Made by a program: the position numbers and the translations under genes | The notes under the pieces: generated by a model | Database searches by the model: none | What the model saw: the letters and a program-made list of their open reading frames with translations, nothing else | Told to the model about the DNA's origin: nothing | Shown here: piece after piece, positions 52,501 to 63,225 of the stretch | Layout of the letters: each line of letters starts with the position of its first letter | Position numbering within the stretch: position 1 is the stretch's first letter | Assembly (NCBI GenBank): GCA_006386115.1 | Contig: VFIW01000122.1 | Coordinates: forward strand, 60,743-124,742 | Length of the DNA: 64,000 bases | From: Globisporangium splendens | Lineage: Eukaryota > Oomycota > Peronosporomycetes > Pythiales > Pythiaceae | Direction of reading: 5' to 3'

Positions 52501-53728
52501 GGAGGAGACGTGGGTCTGGTGGTACAAGATCCGATGGGAGATCTCGTGGCACGACCTTCCGACGGACAAGCGTGTCTGGTATGGTCTGAACCAGCCGATC
52601 TGGTTCCACTCGGATCCAGACCTCCACTACGAGCAGACTCCGAGGTCGCAAACCACCGCTGCACACCGTCGGTGCATCGGGATGGTGCCAGAACCCCAGC
52701 GCGGGTTCCGTCTGCACATCTCGAGGGTCTTCGGCTTGCGCTCGCTGGTCGACTTCATGAGCAATGGTGCTTCCTGGCCGAGCGAGTCCGACTTCGTCCA
52801 ACGGCACCTCGACCTCACTCTCGCGTCTGTGGCTCTCGGCGTGCAATCCCAGTGGTTGCGTTCTCTGTACCGAGAGGCGACACAGATCGCGGTCCGACTT
52901 GGAGTGCGTGAGCTTGCACCTTTGTCTTCGGACACATGGAGTGAGTGTGCATTCCCTCACCTGGGATCCAAAAGTGGCTCGAAGGTATGTCTGGTCCCAG
53001 CGATCCCGAGGAGCGCGCTTCTTCGTGTCGTGTGGGAACCGAAGCCACCGAACAAGCCCCACCCGATGTCGCTGCACTCGCAAAGTGTCGGTGACGAAGA
53101 AGTCAAGTCGTTCGTGAAGTACGGGAAGCATCTTCGCAAGATCCTGCTCCCCGTGTTCGAAGACCTGCAGTTCCGCCTGGCGTTTCGGCTTCTCCCCGTG
53201 CGCTCTCGGTTCTGGTTCCTGCAACACTCGAACCCGCGCATCATCTACTGCATTCGCGACGGGTGTGACGCAGTCGAGACGGAGCAACACTTGTTCTTCG
53301 AGTGTGCTCTCGCAACAAGACTGTGGGAGCACATACGGAACATCATGGCGCCATTTGTCCGATCCCAGTTGACATGGACCATGATTGCGACAGCAAGGAA
53401 ACCAGTCGTGCGAGAAGAATGGAAGGAGTGTGAGGACGTCATCGGAGACGTGTGGCACACGTTCCGCGCTGTGACCCTCCACTTCATCTGGTCGGACCGC
53501 AATCGGTGTCTGTTCGATGGAAGACAGCCCACACCGACGACGCCAGCACTGCTGGTCATCTTCACCACTGCCAGTGCGCACTTCCGGTACAACCTGAGGC
53601 GTCGATACGACGACGATGAGAGAGCATCACTCGAGAAGGCGCTTACCAAGATGAGGAAGTATCCGCCTTTCGGTGACTTTGCGACGACCCACCCAGCAAT
53701 GTTCCAAGTTCGTCACCTCCAGCACTAG
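49595..53728 (+). CDS. LINE ORF2 (copy D): endonuclease and RT, 1377 aa
   Basis: Intact, with the same catalytic residues and the same tandem 15-residue duplication (nt 51848-51937) as the ORF2 at 34288-38421; only a handful of substitutions separate them. Like that copy it lacks an ATG before the endonuclease domain. An element with a truncated ORF1 but intact ORF2 could still supply RT in trans. Confidence 0.93.
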   Translation: MSVNTNGIKKNGHLFIDSVLSKHSVACVQETKLSDRTHLSKFKFHLDSSFKHRVFVNDPNCQLDRPTRGRSNGVITVLRSDFPGFDTAEEVSRLSVPGRYLVVKVMVECAPIYIHNVYAPVDQQEKHQFFSSLDTEGFEGQATHMVLGDLNTPLDPRLDSSSPDLRYDPGRSSCLEWLAKLGVVDAWRIHYDTKRVFTGPLPRKNRLDYILLSEDFYERFYDDSKYFLPKHAGDHLTHSVSLRSGSQMHGRGYWKFPRYLLEYPLVVSAIEKEAEMVLDKLRTSTYPGKVWEKWKESIKSQLQDVQKKLRMQDTAAIEEAQAALDQAAARCRDASTENNRSEFEEAMKMYKETVTRTSQYNQDTAFDFQAANSEKSTKHFFRPLDTSLRRVSIEEVVTPSGSVSSNPQEISLRFLEHWGSEMGDPDSPAGRAPPPDETMQRNLLDSIVRFTSETDRDILNAPVTSHDLADAIRHMKATSAPDMDGLTAGFYQVAPDVFGECLSLVFNDQLRRGVLLPSQRKSAVVLLHKKGSRAQPGNYRPIALIPVDVKVLSKALTYRLQSVVPDLVHTDQKGFVKGRSIHHHVRFLADLQDLVTSRDEEAYALFLDFEKAFDRVNWDYMFRVLERMGCGSDFLQWVRLLYTEPQAHLVINQNIQPALFPTRGVKQGDPLSALLFLLTIEPLGNLLRSHEEFGVCLTEDHTSTSVFFADDTTLLGGSIASVQAQLELVEEYCNGSGAKLNLGKSNLMALNRNEICPQLPGVHVLGRNEICPQLPGVHVLGRAESVKFLGIPFSQSPVNDDIVNFLDQRFYDGFKMWYRRARTLRGRLLVAQTMVLSRLWHYTQHVSIPSSVVKRWQSMLNRFVLSRKHDRDASHIQLIPKEFLYLPRSEGGLQIPSIEAQLKRQRLQHLLQFMRSASKSDERSWTTPSAELLTAVLPRVGRRTALDFLTVSPLRHGTMIKWELISGWWEETWVWWYKIRWEISWHDLPTDKRVWYGLNQPIWFHSDPDLHYEQTPRSQTTAAHRRCIGMVPEPQRGFRLHISRVFGLRSLVDFMSNGASWPSESDFVQRHLDLTLASVALGVQSQWLRSLYREATQIAVRLGVRELAPLSSDTWSECAFPHLGSKSGSKVCLVPAIPRSALLRVVWEPKPPNKPHPMSLHSQSVGDEEVKSFVKYGKHLRKILLPVFEDLQFRLAFRLLPVRSRFWFLQHSNPRIIYCIRDGCDAVETEQHLFFECALATRLWEHIRNIMAPFVRSQLTWTMIATARKPVVREEWKECEDVIGDVWHTFRAVTLHFIWSDRNRCLFDGRQPTPTTPALLVIFTTASAHFRYNLRRRYDDDERASLEKALTKMRKYPPFGDFATTHPAMFQVRHLQH

Positions 53729-54419
53729 TCTCTAGTCAGAAGATCTTTGGCTAGAACGCAACTCGCAAGATCCTGTACCTTATCAAGTGTAGAGTATATT
53801 TATTCGAAAAGTAGTAGTATCTATATGTAGCTAGGCAGATTGAGTCGTCACTCCGTCTAATTCTAGTAATATAGACAACTTTCAACTGAGCTATCGAGGC
53901 GGCGAACTCGCCCACTCACCACTCTCTCTCAAAAACACCACACAAACAACAACACGCACTCTACAAATTTATACTGCACCCACCTCACATGCAAGCGCCA
54001 CACTTCACCTACACGCTTCCCGCGCCACAACCGACCTCCTTGGTCATCGCTTTCGCCTCCCGTGCGCTTCAATCGTCTGACCACCCACTCGTTTCCCCGC
54101 AGTGGACTGTCGGCCACGGCACTGGTCGAACCTCTCTTTCTGTTGTTGGGACCACCGTCTGTTTGCAGTTCTTCGTGTCTTGCTCTCGTCCCCCCTCTTC
54201 AACAAAAGCAAAAAAACAAAAATACAAAAATACAAAAATACAAAAATACAAAAATACAAAAACAACGCACGCACACGACACACCAAGTGGTTTAGAACAC
54301 ACTCAACGCATGCCCAACCAACCAAACAGCATACACACACGACAAGTGAGCTCGGCAGACGAAATACAAACAAGAAAGAACACAGCACAACAGCAAGCAG
54401 CCAAGCAAGAAAAGCAAAG

Positions 54420-54430
54420 TGCCGCGACCC

Positions 54431-54488
<58 letters not shown>

Positions 54489-54492
54489 AGGC
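54420..54492 (-). tRNA. tRNA-Phe (GAA), array unit 2
   Basis: Same 73-nt sequence as unit 1, including the 4:69 mismatch. A SINE abuts its 5' end at 54493. The 3' flank reads CTTTGCTTTTC on the minus strand. Confidence 0.9.
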
Positions 54493-54751
54493 CATGACCC
54501 GGTGGCGTGGGTTAGTCGGATAAGCTTCTGGTCCTTACGGTGTGTGTTGCGGGTTCGAGCCCCACACCGGACACTTTCGTAATCGAACCAAACTTGGAGA
54601 ACGGTCGGCTCCAAGCGAAATATTACCGACCCCAGCCTCTGCGCACGACTTTCAGAAATAAAAAATAACCCTTCGGTAGAATGCAGTGTATTGTCTTAGC
54701 CATAGCCGAGAAGGTATAAGGTTGTGTCAACGGTAATATACAGCCACTTTC
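54493..54751 (+). mobile_element. SINE with tRNA-like head, copy 1
   Basis: About 259 bp. The head has an A-box-like ggcgtgggttagtcgg and a B box gggttcgagcccc ending in caccggacac, tRNA-like but with a poorly pairing anticodon arm. The body contains gaacggtcggctccaagcg and aacccttcggtagaatgc; the tail is cggtaatatacagccactttc, resembling the LINE terminus. The 17-bp target copy follows at 54752-54768. Confidence 0.85.
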
Positions 54752-55307
54752 AACTGAGCTATCGAGGCGACGAACTCGCCCACTCACCACTCTCTCTCAA
54801 AAACACCACACAAACAACAACACGCACTCTACAAATTTATACTGCACCCACCTCACATGCAAGCGCCACACTTCACCTACACGCTTCCCGCGCCACAACC
54901 GACCTCCTTGGTCATCGCTTTCGCCTCCCGTGCGCTTCAATCGTCTGACCACCCACTCGTTTCCCCGCAGTGGACTGTCGGCCACGGCACTGGTCGAATC
55001 TCTCTTTCTGTTGTTGGGACCACCGTCTGTTTGCAGTTCTTCGTGTCTTGCTCTCGTCCCCCTCTTCAACAAAAGCAAAAAAAACAAAAATACAAAAATA
55101 CAAAAATACAAAAATACAAAATACAAAATACAAAATACAAAATACAAAAATACAAAAACAACGCACGCACACGACACACCAAGTGGTTTAGAACACACAC
55201 AACGCATGCCCAACCAACCAAACAACATACACACACGACAAGTGAGCTCGGCAGACGAAATACAAACAAGAAAGAACACAGCACAACAGCAAGCAGCCAA
55301 GCAAAAG

Positions 55308-55318
55308 TGCCGCGACCC

Positions 55319-55376
<58 letters not shown>

Positions 55377-55380
55377 AGGC
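55308..55380 (-). tRNA. tRNA-Phe (GAA), array unit 3
   Basis: Same 73-nt sequence; minus-strand 3' flank CTTTTGC. A 5'-truncated LINE starts directly at its 5' end. Confidence 0.9.
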
Positions 55381-58055
55381 TGATCTGCCACATGAAGGCA
55401 ACGTCGGCACCAGGCATGGACGGATTGACGGCTGGTTTCTACCAGGTCGCTCCGGACGTGTTTGGCGAGTGCTTGAGCATCGTGTTCAACGATCGGCTTC
55501 GACGCGGCGTGCTGCTTCCATCTCAACGCAAGTCGGCAGTGGTGCTGCTGCACAAGAAGGGTTCGCGAGCACAACCTGGCAACTACCGACCCATCGCACT
55601 CGTACAGGTCGATGTGAAGGTGCTGTCGAAGGCGCTGACGTACCGACTGCAACAAGTGATCCTCGACTTGATCCACCCCGACCAAAAGGGCTTCGTCAAA
55701 GGTCGCTCGATTCACCACCACGTTCGGTTCCTCGCGGATCTGCAAGACTTGGTGACCAGCCTGGATGAAGAAGCGTACGCGCTGTTCTTGGACTTCGAGA
55801 AGGCGTTCGACCGAGTCAACTGGGACTACATGTTCCGGCTGCTCGAGCGAATGGGGTTCGGCTCGGAGTTTACTCAGTGGATAAAGCTCCTGTATACTGA
55901 CCCGCAAGCGCATCTTCTCATCAACCAGAACATCCAACCCGCGCTACATCCGACGCGAGGAGTGAAGCAAGGCGATCCGTTGTCCGCGCTGCTCTTCGTC
56001 TTGACCATCGAGCCGCTCGGCAACCTGCTGCGGTCCCACGAAGAGTATGGAGTGTGTCTGAACGCAGACCACACCGCCACGAGCACGTTCTTCGCGGACG
56101 ACTCGACTCTCCTGGGCAGCTCGATTGCAAACCTGCAGGCGCAGCTAGGACTCGTGGAAGAGTACTGCAGAGGCTCCGGCGCGAAGCTCAACCTGTCCAA
56201 GTCGATGCTGCTGGCGCTCAACCGCAACCAAGACTGCCCGCTGCTCCCCGGAGTGCAAGTGCTCGGTCGCACGGAGACGGTCAAGTACCTCGGCATCCCG
56301 TTCAGCCAATCACCCATGGACGACAACATCGTCGAGTTCCTCGAGCAGCGCTTCTATGACGGCTTCAAGGCTTGGTACCGACGTGCGAGAACGCTTCGTG
56401 GCCGGCTCTTGGTAGCTCAAACGATGGTGCTCTCCCGGCTGTGGCATTACACACAACACGTGTCGATCCCCCTGGCAGTCGTGAGGAGGTGGCAGTCGAT
56501 GCTGAACCGGTTCGTGCTGAGTCGGAAGCACGACCGCGACGCATCGCACATCCAGCTCATCCCTCGCGAGTTCTTGTATCAACAACGGAGTGACGGTGGA
56601 CTGCAGATCCCAAGCCTGGAAGCACACCTCAAGCGGCAACGTCTTCAGCTTGTACTGCAGTTCATGCGAGCTGCGACTGCAGATGGTGTGCGGAACTGGA
56701 CGACAGCGAGCACGGAGCTGCTCAAGCTCGTTCTTCCTCGCACTGGCGGCTGCAAAACACTCGACTTCCTCACGATCTCTCCGCTCCGACATGGAGACAT
56801 GATCAAGTGGAGACTGACTTCGGCGTGGTGGCGAGCGACTTGGGTCTGGTGGTACACGATTCGCTGGGAGATCAATTGGCACGACCTTCCCTCGGACGAG
56901 CGCGCTTGGTACGGTCTTCGGCAGCCGATCTGGTTCCACTCGGACGCGGAACTCCACTTTGAGCAAAGAACACGATCCAGCACCAGTGCGGCGCACCGCC
57001 GGTGCATCGGGATGGTGGTTGAACCCCAACGGAGTTTCAGACTGCACGTGTCAAGAGTCTTCGGAGTGCGGTCGCTCGCCGACTTCATGAGCGAAGGTTG
57101 TGCTTGGCCATCCCAGCAGGACTTCGTCCAGCGTCACATGGACTTCACGCTCGCGTCTGTCACGCCTGGACAACAGGTGAAATGGCTGCGAGCTCTGCAC
57201 AAGGAAGCGACTCAGATCGTCGAGCGACTTGGTGCGGCGCAGCTAGTTCTACAGCCACCTGGTGGTGTGAGACGACTGCTGCCGCATCTCGGCTGCAAGA
57301 GTGGGGTGAAGACGTGCTTGGTCCCAGCGATCCCAAGGTCGGCGCTTCTCCGCGTGGTGTGGACGCCAACGACACCGACAAAGCCGCATCCGATGACGAT
57401 ACACTCCCAGCGAGTAGGCGACGGGCAGATCAAGGCATTCGTCAAGTACTCCAAGCACCTGCGCAATATCTTGCTGCCCGTGTTCGAAGACCTGCAGTTC
57501 CGCCTCGCGTTCCGTCTTCTGCCGGTGCGCTCGCGGTTCTGGTTTCTGGAGGCGTCACATCCTGGCATCCAACGCTGTGTTCGCGACGGATGCATTGCAA
57601 TCGAGACGGAGCAGCACTTATTCTTCGAGTGTGTGCTTGCCTCCCAGCTCTGGGAGCACATCGGTCAACTCATGGCCCCGCTCATCCGATCGAGGCCGAC
57701 TTGGCTGAGTGTCGCGCTCGGGAAGAATCCGAACGTGTGTGTCGAGTGGGTAGATAGCGAGGGCATTGTGTACGACATGTGGCACACGCTACGCGCGGTG
57801 ACACTCCACTTCCTCTGGTCGGATCGCAACCGATGCTTGTTCGACGGAAGACAGCCGACCCCGGCGATTCCTGCGATGACGATCATCTTTGCGACAGCGA
57901 GCGCACACTTCAGACACAGCCTCCGACGCCGATACGACGCTGACCAACAGACGGCTCAACAAGCAATCCTCACCAAGATGACACAACACCAAGGATTCAA
58001 AGAATTTATGGAAAAGAACCCAACTGCGCTGAGTGTCCGTCACCGTGAAGTGTAA
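55381..58055 (+). pseudogene. LINE family E RT and C-terminal zinc region, 5' truncated
   Basis: About 890 codons, from the segment before the RT (CHMKATSAPGMDGLTAGFYQ) through NYRPIALV, DFEKAFDRVNWDY, FFADDSTLLG and the C-terminal ETEQHLFFEC region to a TAA at 58053. No stop interrupts it, but the endonuclease is missing because of truncation. The upstream frame merely reads through the tRNA unit. Confidence 0.9.
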
Positions 58056-58164
58056 CGCCCGGAACGCACAAGCGACGTGGAGGTTCAATCAAGCTTTTTC
58101 AATGTGCTGTCACTTGAAAACCCGAAACTTGAGGGATATGCAAAAAGACTCGTCGCTACACGAC

Positions 58165-59094
58165 CTACCATGCACCAAACCGGAGCAAGATCCGACGAAC
58201 AGTGCAGATGCTTCGGATCCACGTCTGGGTCATGATGCCTTGGGTTACGCCATTCTCCCGCACGACCATCTTCCCCCCCTCCTTCTTCATTGCGATGCAG
58301 TGGCCGCGTCGGGAGGTCTTGAGGGCGTACACGAGGTAAACGCCATCTTCAATCGGATCAACAGCGCGCCAAGCCAGCTGCGCGACTCCCAGTGGTCCGG
58401 AGCCCTTGCCCGTGTACCAGTTCCTGTTGAAAACGTCCAAGCTAATCCGCCACCCGGTGTGAGGAACTTCCTCGCGGAGAAACTTCACGAGCTGGGAGTA
58501 TTTCAACCCGCCGAACCGACCAGAGTCGCTGAGGGTCATCCGACGGAGAAACTTCTCCGACCGACGCCTCAGCGTCACGACATCCCTATCCAAGCCGCCC
58601 ATCAGCTCAAACGCCATTTGTACTGCGTGGAGAGCACAGTCGTCCTTCGGACTGTCAGCCATCAACTGGATGGACGGGAGGTCCGAGCTGACGAACTCGG
58701 CATAAGACACATTGCGCTCTGGATGCTCCTCGAGGTACCGGTCGTACGCCTTCAAGAGCTCGAAGCAGTTGCCGAGATCAGCGACAGCCATCCACTCAGA
58801 CGACTGGTCCTCCCACTGGATCAAGTACTCGCGCAAGCTGCCGTCGCCACGACGATTCAACACCCGCGCAACAACATGCTCCTCGAACTCCTCCTCCTTC
58901 TCCTCCTCCTGCTCGTCGCCTTCATCAACACGGCGCAAGCGTCGTCGCTTCGGCCGAGGCTCCCCCTCCTCCTCCTCCTCCGAAGAATCACCCAAACCAG
59001 CAGCAACCAGCGTGTCTCCCTCCTCCTGCTCGGGTGCGACCCTCACCGGTCTCATGCCCCCAGCCACCTGCGAAGCAGGCGCATGCGGTGACAT
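58165..59094 (-). CDS. Chromodomain plus cysteine-peptidase-like protein, antisense in LINE E 3' region, 309 aa
   Basis: ATG 59094 gives MSPHAPASQVAGGMRPVRVA; the frame stays open to about 59335 with an SR-rich extension (PPRSRSSSAVARSRSRSRSS) but without an upstream ATG, so the real N-terminus may be longer or spliced. Residues 35-70 are acidic with PKRRRLRR (nuclear signal). Residues 70-122 are a chromodomain (EEHVVARVLNRRGDGSLREY, LIQWEDQSSEWMAV). Residues 145-285 resemble a papain-fold cysteine peptidase: Cys153 in DDCALHAVQMAFELMG, His265 in SRRGHCIAMKK, and a following VVRENG strand. This family assignment is by pattern only. The frame is uninterrupted over 300 codons. It could nick the SUMO/ubiquitin system or chromatin proteins, but no substrate can be inferred. 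Confidence 0.6.
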   Translation of the reverse strand: MSPHAPASQVAGGMRPVRVAPEQEEGDTLVAAGLGDSSEEEEEGEPRPKRRRLRRVDEGDEQEEEKEEEFEEHVVARVLNRRGDGSLREYLIQWEDQSSEWMAVADLGNCFELLKAYDRYLEEHPERNVSYAEFVSSDLPSIQLMADSPKDDCALHAVQMAFELMGGLDRDVVTLRRRSEKFLRRMTLSDSGRFGGLKYSQLVKFLREEVPHTGWRISLDVFNRNWYTGKGSGPLGVAQLAWRAVDPIEDGVYLVYALKTSRRGHCIAMKKEGGKMVVRENGVTQGIMTQTWIRSICTVRRILLRFGAW

Positions 59095-59335
59095 TACAGC
59101 CCCGGATTGAGTCACACCGCTGCGAGAGGAAGACGGCACAGCAGTCACGCCACCAACTTGGAGACCCTCCACCAGAGGTGTGAGAGAGAGAAGCGCCGAC
59201 GAGCGAGAGAGCGAGCGCGCAGCAGTGGAAGAGCGCGAGCGTGAACGAGAGCGCGCAACAGCAGACGATGAGCGCGAGCGAGGTGGCTTGGTGGTCTTCG
59301 ATGTCAGCGGCGCTGGTCGGGCTTTTTTGACGAAT

Positions 59336-59351
59336 GGCTATTTTTAGCCAC
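59336..59351. other. Short perfect inverted repeat
   Basis: tggctatttttagcca, just upstream of the antisense chromodomain ORF; possible regulatory hairpin or element boundary. Function unknown. Confidence 0.5.
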
Positions 59352-60150
59352 CCCTTCAAAACGCCAAAAATAACCCCCCTCCTACACGCAATTCAAGCAA
59401 TTCACACAATTCATTCATAAAGAATTGCAAGACAGACATTTCAAAAAGTCAACCTCAAGTCCAGATTCAATACGTCAACATGTATACTAGAGTAGTATAG
59501 TAAGTGATATTTCTATTTTTGCTAGGTAGATTGAGTAGTCACTCCGTCTAATTCTAGTAATATAGACAACCTTTAAACTGAGCTATCGAGGCGACGAACT
59601 CGCCCACTCACCACTCTCTCTCAAAAACACCACACAAACAACAACACGCACTCTACAAATTTATACTGCACCCACCTCACATGCAAGCGCCACACTTCAC
59701 CTACACGCTTCCCGCGCCACAACCGACCTCCTTGGTCATCGCTTTCGCCTCCCGTGCGCTTCAATCGTCTGACCACCCACTCGTTTCCCCGCAGTGGACT
59801 GTCGGCCACGGCACTGGTCGAACCTCTCTTTCTGTTGTTGGGACCACCGTCTGTTTGCAGTTCTTCGTGTCTTGCTCTCGTCCCCCTCTTCAACAAAAGC
59901 AAAAAAACAAAAAAACAAAAATACAAAAATACAAAAATACAAAAATAACAAAATACAAAAAAACAAAAATACAAAAATACAAAAATACAAACATACAAAA
60001 ACAACGCACGCACACGACACACCAAGTGGTTTAGAACACACTCAACGCATGCCCAACCAACCAAACAGCATACACACACGACAAGTGAGCTCGGCAGACG
60101 AAATACAAACAAGAAAGAACACAGCACAACAGCAAGCAGCCAAGCAAAAG

Positions 60151-60161
60151 TGCCGCGACCC

Positions 60162-60219
<58 letters not shown>

Positions 60220-60223
60220 AGGC
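60151..60223 (-). tRNA. tRNA-Phe (GAA), array unit 4
   Basis: Same 73-nt sequence as the others. Two SINE copies in a row lie at its 5' end. Confidence 0.9.
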
Positions 60224-60480
60224 GATAGACCCGGTGGCGTGGGTTAGTCGGATAAGCTTCTGGTCCTTACGGTGTGTGTTGCGGGTTCGAGCCCCACACC
60301 GGACATTTTCGTAATCGAACCAAACTTGGAGAACGGTCGGCTCCAAGCGAAATATTACCGACCCCAGCCTCTGCGCACGACTTTCAGAAATAAATAACCC
60401 TTCGGTAGAATGCAGTGTATTGTCTTAGCCATAGCCGAGAAGGTATAAGGTTGTGTCAACGGTAATATACAGCCACTTTC
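60224..60480 (+). mobile_element. SINE, copy 2
   Basis: 257 bp, nearly identical to copy 1, followed by the target copy at 60481-60497. Confidence 0.85.
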
Positions 60481-60497
60481 AACTGAGCTATCGAGGC

Positions 60498-60756
60498 GTA
60501 GACCCGGTGGCGTGGGTTAGTCGGATAAGCTTCTGGTCCTTACGGTGTGTGTTGCGGGTTCGAGCCCCACACCGGACACTTTCGTAATCGAACCAAACTT
60601 GGAGAACGGTCGGCTCCAAGCGAAATATTACCGACCCCAGCCTCTGCGCACGACTTTCAGAAATAAAAAATAACCCTTCGGTAGAATGCAGTGTATTGTC
60701 TTAGCCATAGCCGAGAAGGTATAAGGTTGTGTCAACGGTAATATACAGCCACTTTC
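60498..60756 (+). mobile_element. SINE, copy 3, stacked behind copy 2
   Basis: 259 bp, starts directly after the target copy left by copy 2 and is followed by another at 60757-60773. It shows that repeated insertion at one tRNA gives a head-to-tail stack with the 17-bp sequence between members. Confidence 0.85.
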
Positions 60757-61290
60757 AACTGAGCTATCGAGGCGACGAACTCGCCCACTCACCACTCTCT
60801 CTCAAAAACACCACACAAACAGCAACACGCACTCTACAAATTTATACTGCACCCATCTCACATGCAAGCGCCACACTTCACCTACACGCTTCCCGCGCCA
60901 CAACCGACCTCCTTGGTCATCGCTTTCGCCTCCCGTGCGCTTCAATCGTCTGACCACCCACTCGTTTCCCCGCAGTGGACTGTCGGCCACAGCACTGGTC
61001 GAACCTCTCTTTCTGTTGTTGGGACCACCGTCTGTTTGCAGTTCTTCGTGTCTTGCTCTCGTCCCCCCTCTTCAACAAAAGCAAAAAAACAAAAATACAA
61101 AAATACAAAAATACAAAAATACAAAAACAACGCACGCACACGACACACCAAGTGGTTTAGAACACACACAACGCATGCATGTCCATGCAACCAAACAGCA
61201 TACACACACGGCAAGTGAGCTCGGCAGACGAAAGACAAACAAGAAAGAACAGAGCACAATAGCAAGCAGCCGAGCAAGAAAAGCAAAAAC

Positions 61291-61323
61291 TGCCGCGACC
61301 CGGGATCGAACCAGGGACCTTCG

Positions 61324-61359
<36 letters not shown>

Positions 61360-61363
61360 AGGC
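61291..61363 (-). tRNA. tRNA-Phe (GAA), array unit 5, degenerate anticodon stem
   Basis: Differs from the other copies by one base (plus-strand ttcggatcttc), which opens the third pair of the anticodon stem (A29 opposite C41). The flank also differs (aaaactgccg). With the 4:69 mismatch this copy is the weakest functional candidate. Confidence 0.85.
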
Positions 61364-61880
61364 GACGAACTCGCCCACTCACCACTCTCTCTCAAAAACA
61401 CAACACAAACAACAACACGCACTCTACAAATTTATACTGCACCCACCTCACATGCAAGCGCCACACTTCACCTACACGCTTCCCGCGCCACAACCGACCT
61501 CCTTGGTCATCGCTTTCGCCTCCCGTGCGCTTCAATCGTCTGACCACCCACTCGTTTCCCCGCAGTGGACTGTCGGCCACGGCACTGGTCGAACCTCTCT
61601 TTCTGTTGTTGGGACCACCGTCTGTTTGCAGTTCTTCGTGTCTTGCTCTCGTCCCCCCTCTTCAACAAAAGCAAAAATACAAAAATACAAAAATACAAAA
61701 ATACAAAATACAAAATACAAAAATACAAAAACAACGCACGCACACGACACACCAAGTGGTTTAGAACACACACAACGCATGCCCAACCAACCAAACAACA
61801 TACACACACGACAAGTGAGCTCGGCAGACGAAATACAAACAAGAAAGAACACAGCACAACAGCAAGCAGCCAAGCAAAAG

Positions 61881-61891
61881 TGCCGCGACCC

Positions 61892-61949
<58 letters not shown>

Positions 61950-61953
61950 AGGC
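61881..61953 (-). tRNA. tRNA-Phe (GAA), array unit 6
   Basis: Standard array sequence; followed on both sides by complete units with no insertion. Confidence 0.9.
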
Positions 61954-62515
61954 GACGAACTCGCCCACTCACCACTCTCTCTCAAAAACACCACACAAAC
62001 AACAACACGCACTCTACAAATTTATACTGCACCCACCTCACATGCAAGCGCCACACTTCACCTACACGCTTCCCGCGCCACAACCGACCTCCTTGGTCAT
62101 CGCTTTCGCCTCCCGTGCGCTTCAATCGTCTGACCACCCACTCGTTTCCCCGCAGTGGACTGTCGGCCACGGCACTGGTCGAACCTCTCTTTCTGTTGTT
62201 GGGACCACCGTCTGTTTGCAGTTCTTCGTGTCTTGCTCTCGTCCCCCTCTTCAACAAAAGCAAAAAAACAAAAAAACAAAAATACAAAAATACAAAAATA
62301 CAAAAATAACAAAATACAAAAAAACAAAAATACAAAAATACAAAAATACAAACATACAAAAACAACGCACGCACACGACACACCAAGTGGTTTAGAACAC
62401 ACTCAACGCATGCCCAACCAACCAAACAGCATACACACACGACAAGTGAGCTCGGCAGACGAATCAACAAGAAAGAACACCGCACACCCAAGCACCAAGC
62501 AAGAAAAGCAAAAAG

Positions 62516-62526
62516 TGCCGCGACCC

Positions 62527-62584
<58 letters not shown>

Positions 62585-62588
62585 AGGC
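62516..62588 (-). tRNA. tRNA-Phe (GAA), array unit 7
   Basis: Standard array sequence, no insertion at its 5' end. Its 3' flank has a small deletion relative to the other units. Confidence 0.9.
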
Positions 62589-63156
62589 GACGAACTCGCC
62601 CACTCACCACTCTCTCTCAAAAACATCACACAAACAACAACACGCACTCTACAAATTTATACTGCACCCACCTCACATGCAAGCGCCACACTTCACCTAC
62701 ACGCTTCCCGCGCCACAACCGACCTCCTTGGTCATCGCTTTCGCCTCCCGTGCGCTTCAATCGTCTGACCACCCACTCGTTTCCCCGCAGTGGACTGTCG
62801 GCCACGGCACTGGTCGAATCTCTCTTTCTGTTGTTGGGACCACCGTCTGTTTGCAGTTCTTCGTGTCTTGCTCTCGTCCCCCTCTTCAACAAAAGCAAAA
62901 AAAACAAAAAAACAAAAAAACAAAAAAACAAAAATACAAAAAAACAAAAATACAAAAAAACAAAAAAACAAAATACAAAAATACAAAAATACAAAAACAA
63001 CGCACGCACACGACACACCAAGTGGTTTAGAACACACACAACGCATGCCCAACCAACCAAACAGCATACACACACGACAAGTGAGCTCGGCAGACGAAAT
63101 ACAAACAAGAAAGAACACAGCACAACAGCAAGCAGCCAAGCAAGAAAAGCAAAAAG

Positions 63157-63167
63157 TGCCGCGACCC

Positions 63168-63225
<58 letters not shown>

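Larger units (their letters stand above)
47579..53883 (+). mobile_element. 5'-truncated LINE, family A/B-related mosaic (copy D)
   Basis: Starts mid-ORF1 at tcatggtgatcg directly after the 17-bp target copy, as expected for incomplete reverse transcription, and ends gtaatatagacaactttc before the target copy at 53884-53900. From 48970 onward it is almost identical to the family A copy (offset 15307 bp). Before that point it differs at many positions. Confidence 0.92.
55381..59575 (+). mobile_element. 5'-truncated LINE (family E) with extended 3' region
   Basis: Begins inside the RT gene directly after the tRNA target and ends tagtaatatagacaacctttaa before the target copy at 59576-59592. RT similarity is closer to family B than A, but distinct from both. 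Unlike A and D, the RT stop is followed by about 1.5 kb carrying an antisense ORF before the common 3' terminus (from about 59520). Confidence 0.88.

Noticed and set aside
54493..54570. SINE head as a functional tRNA gene
   Set aside because: A and B boxes are present, but the anticodon stem does not pair and the acceptor has mismatches; it is better read as a pol III promoter of a SINE.
54930..55380. Extension of the LINE E RT frame upstream to give a 1041-codon protein
   Set aside because: The first 150 codons are translated tRNA unit; the element itself starts at 55381.
61452..62309. Several frames of 100-285 codons through the tRNA units
   Set aside because: They read through tRNA genes, a (tacaaaaa)n tract and unit borders; they recur only because the units are copies.
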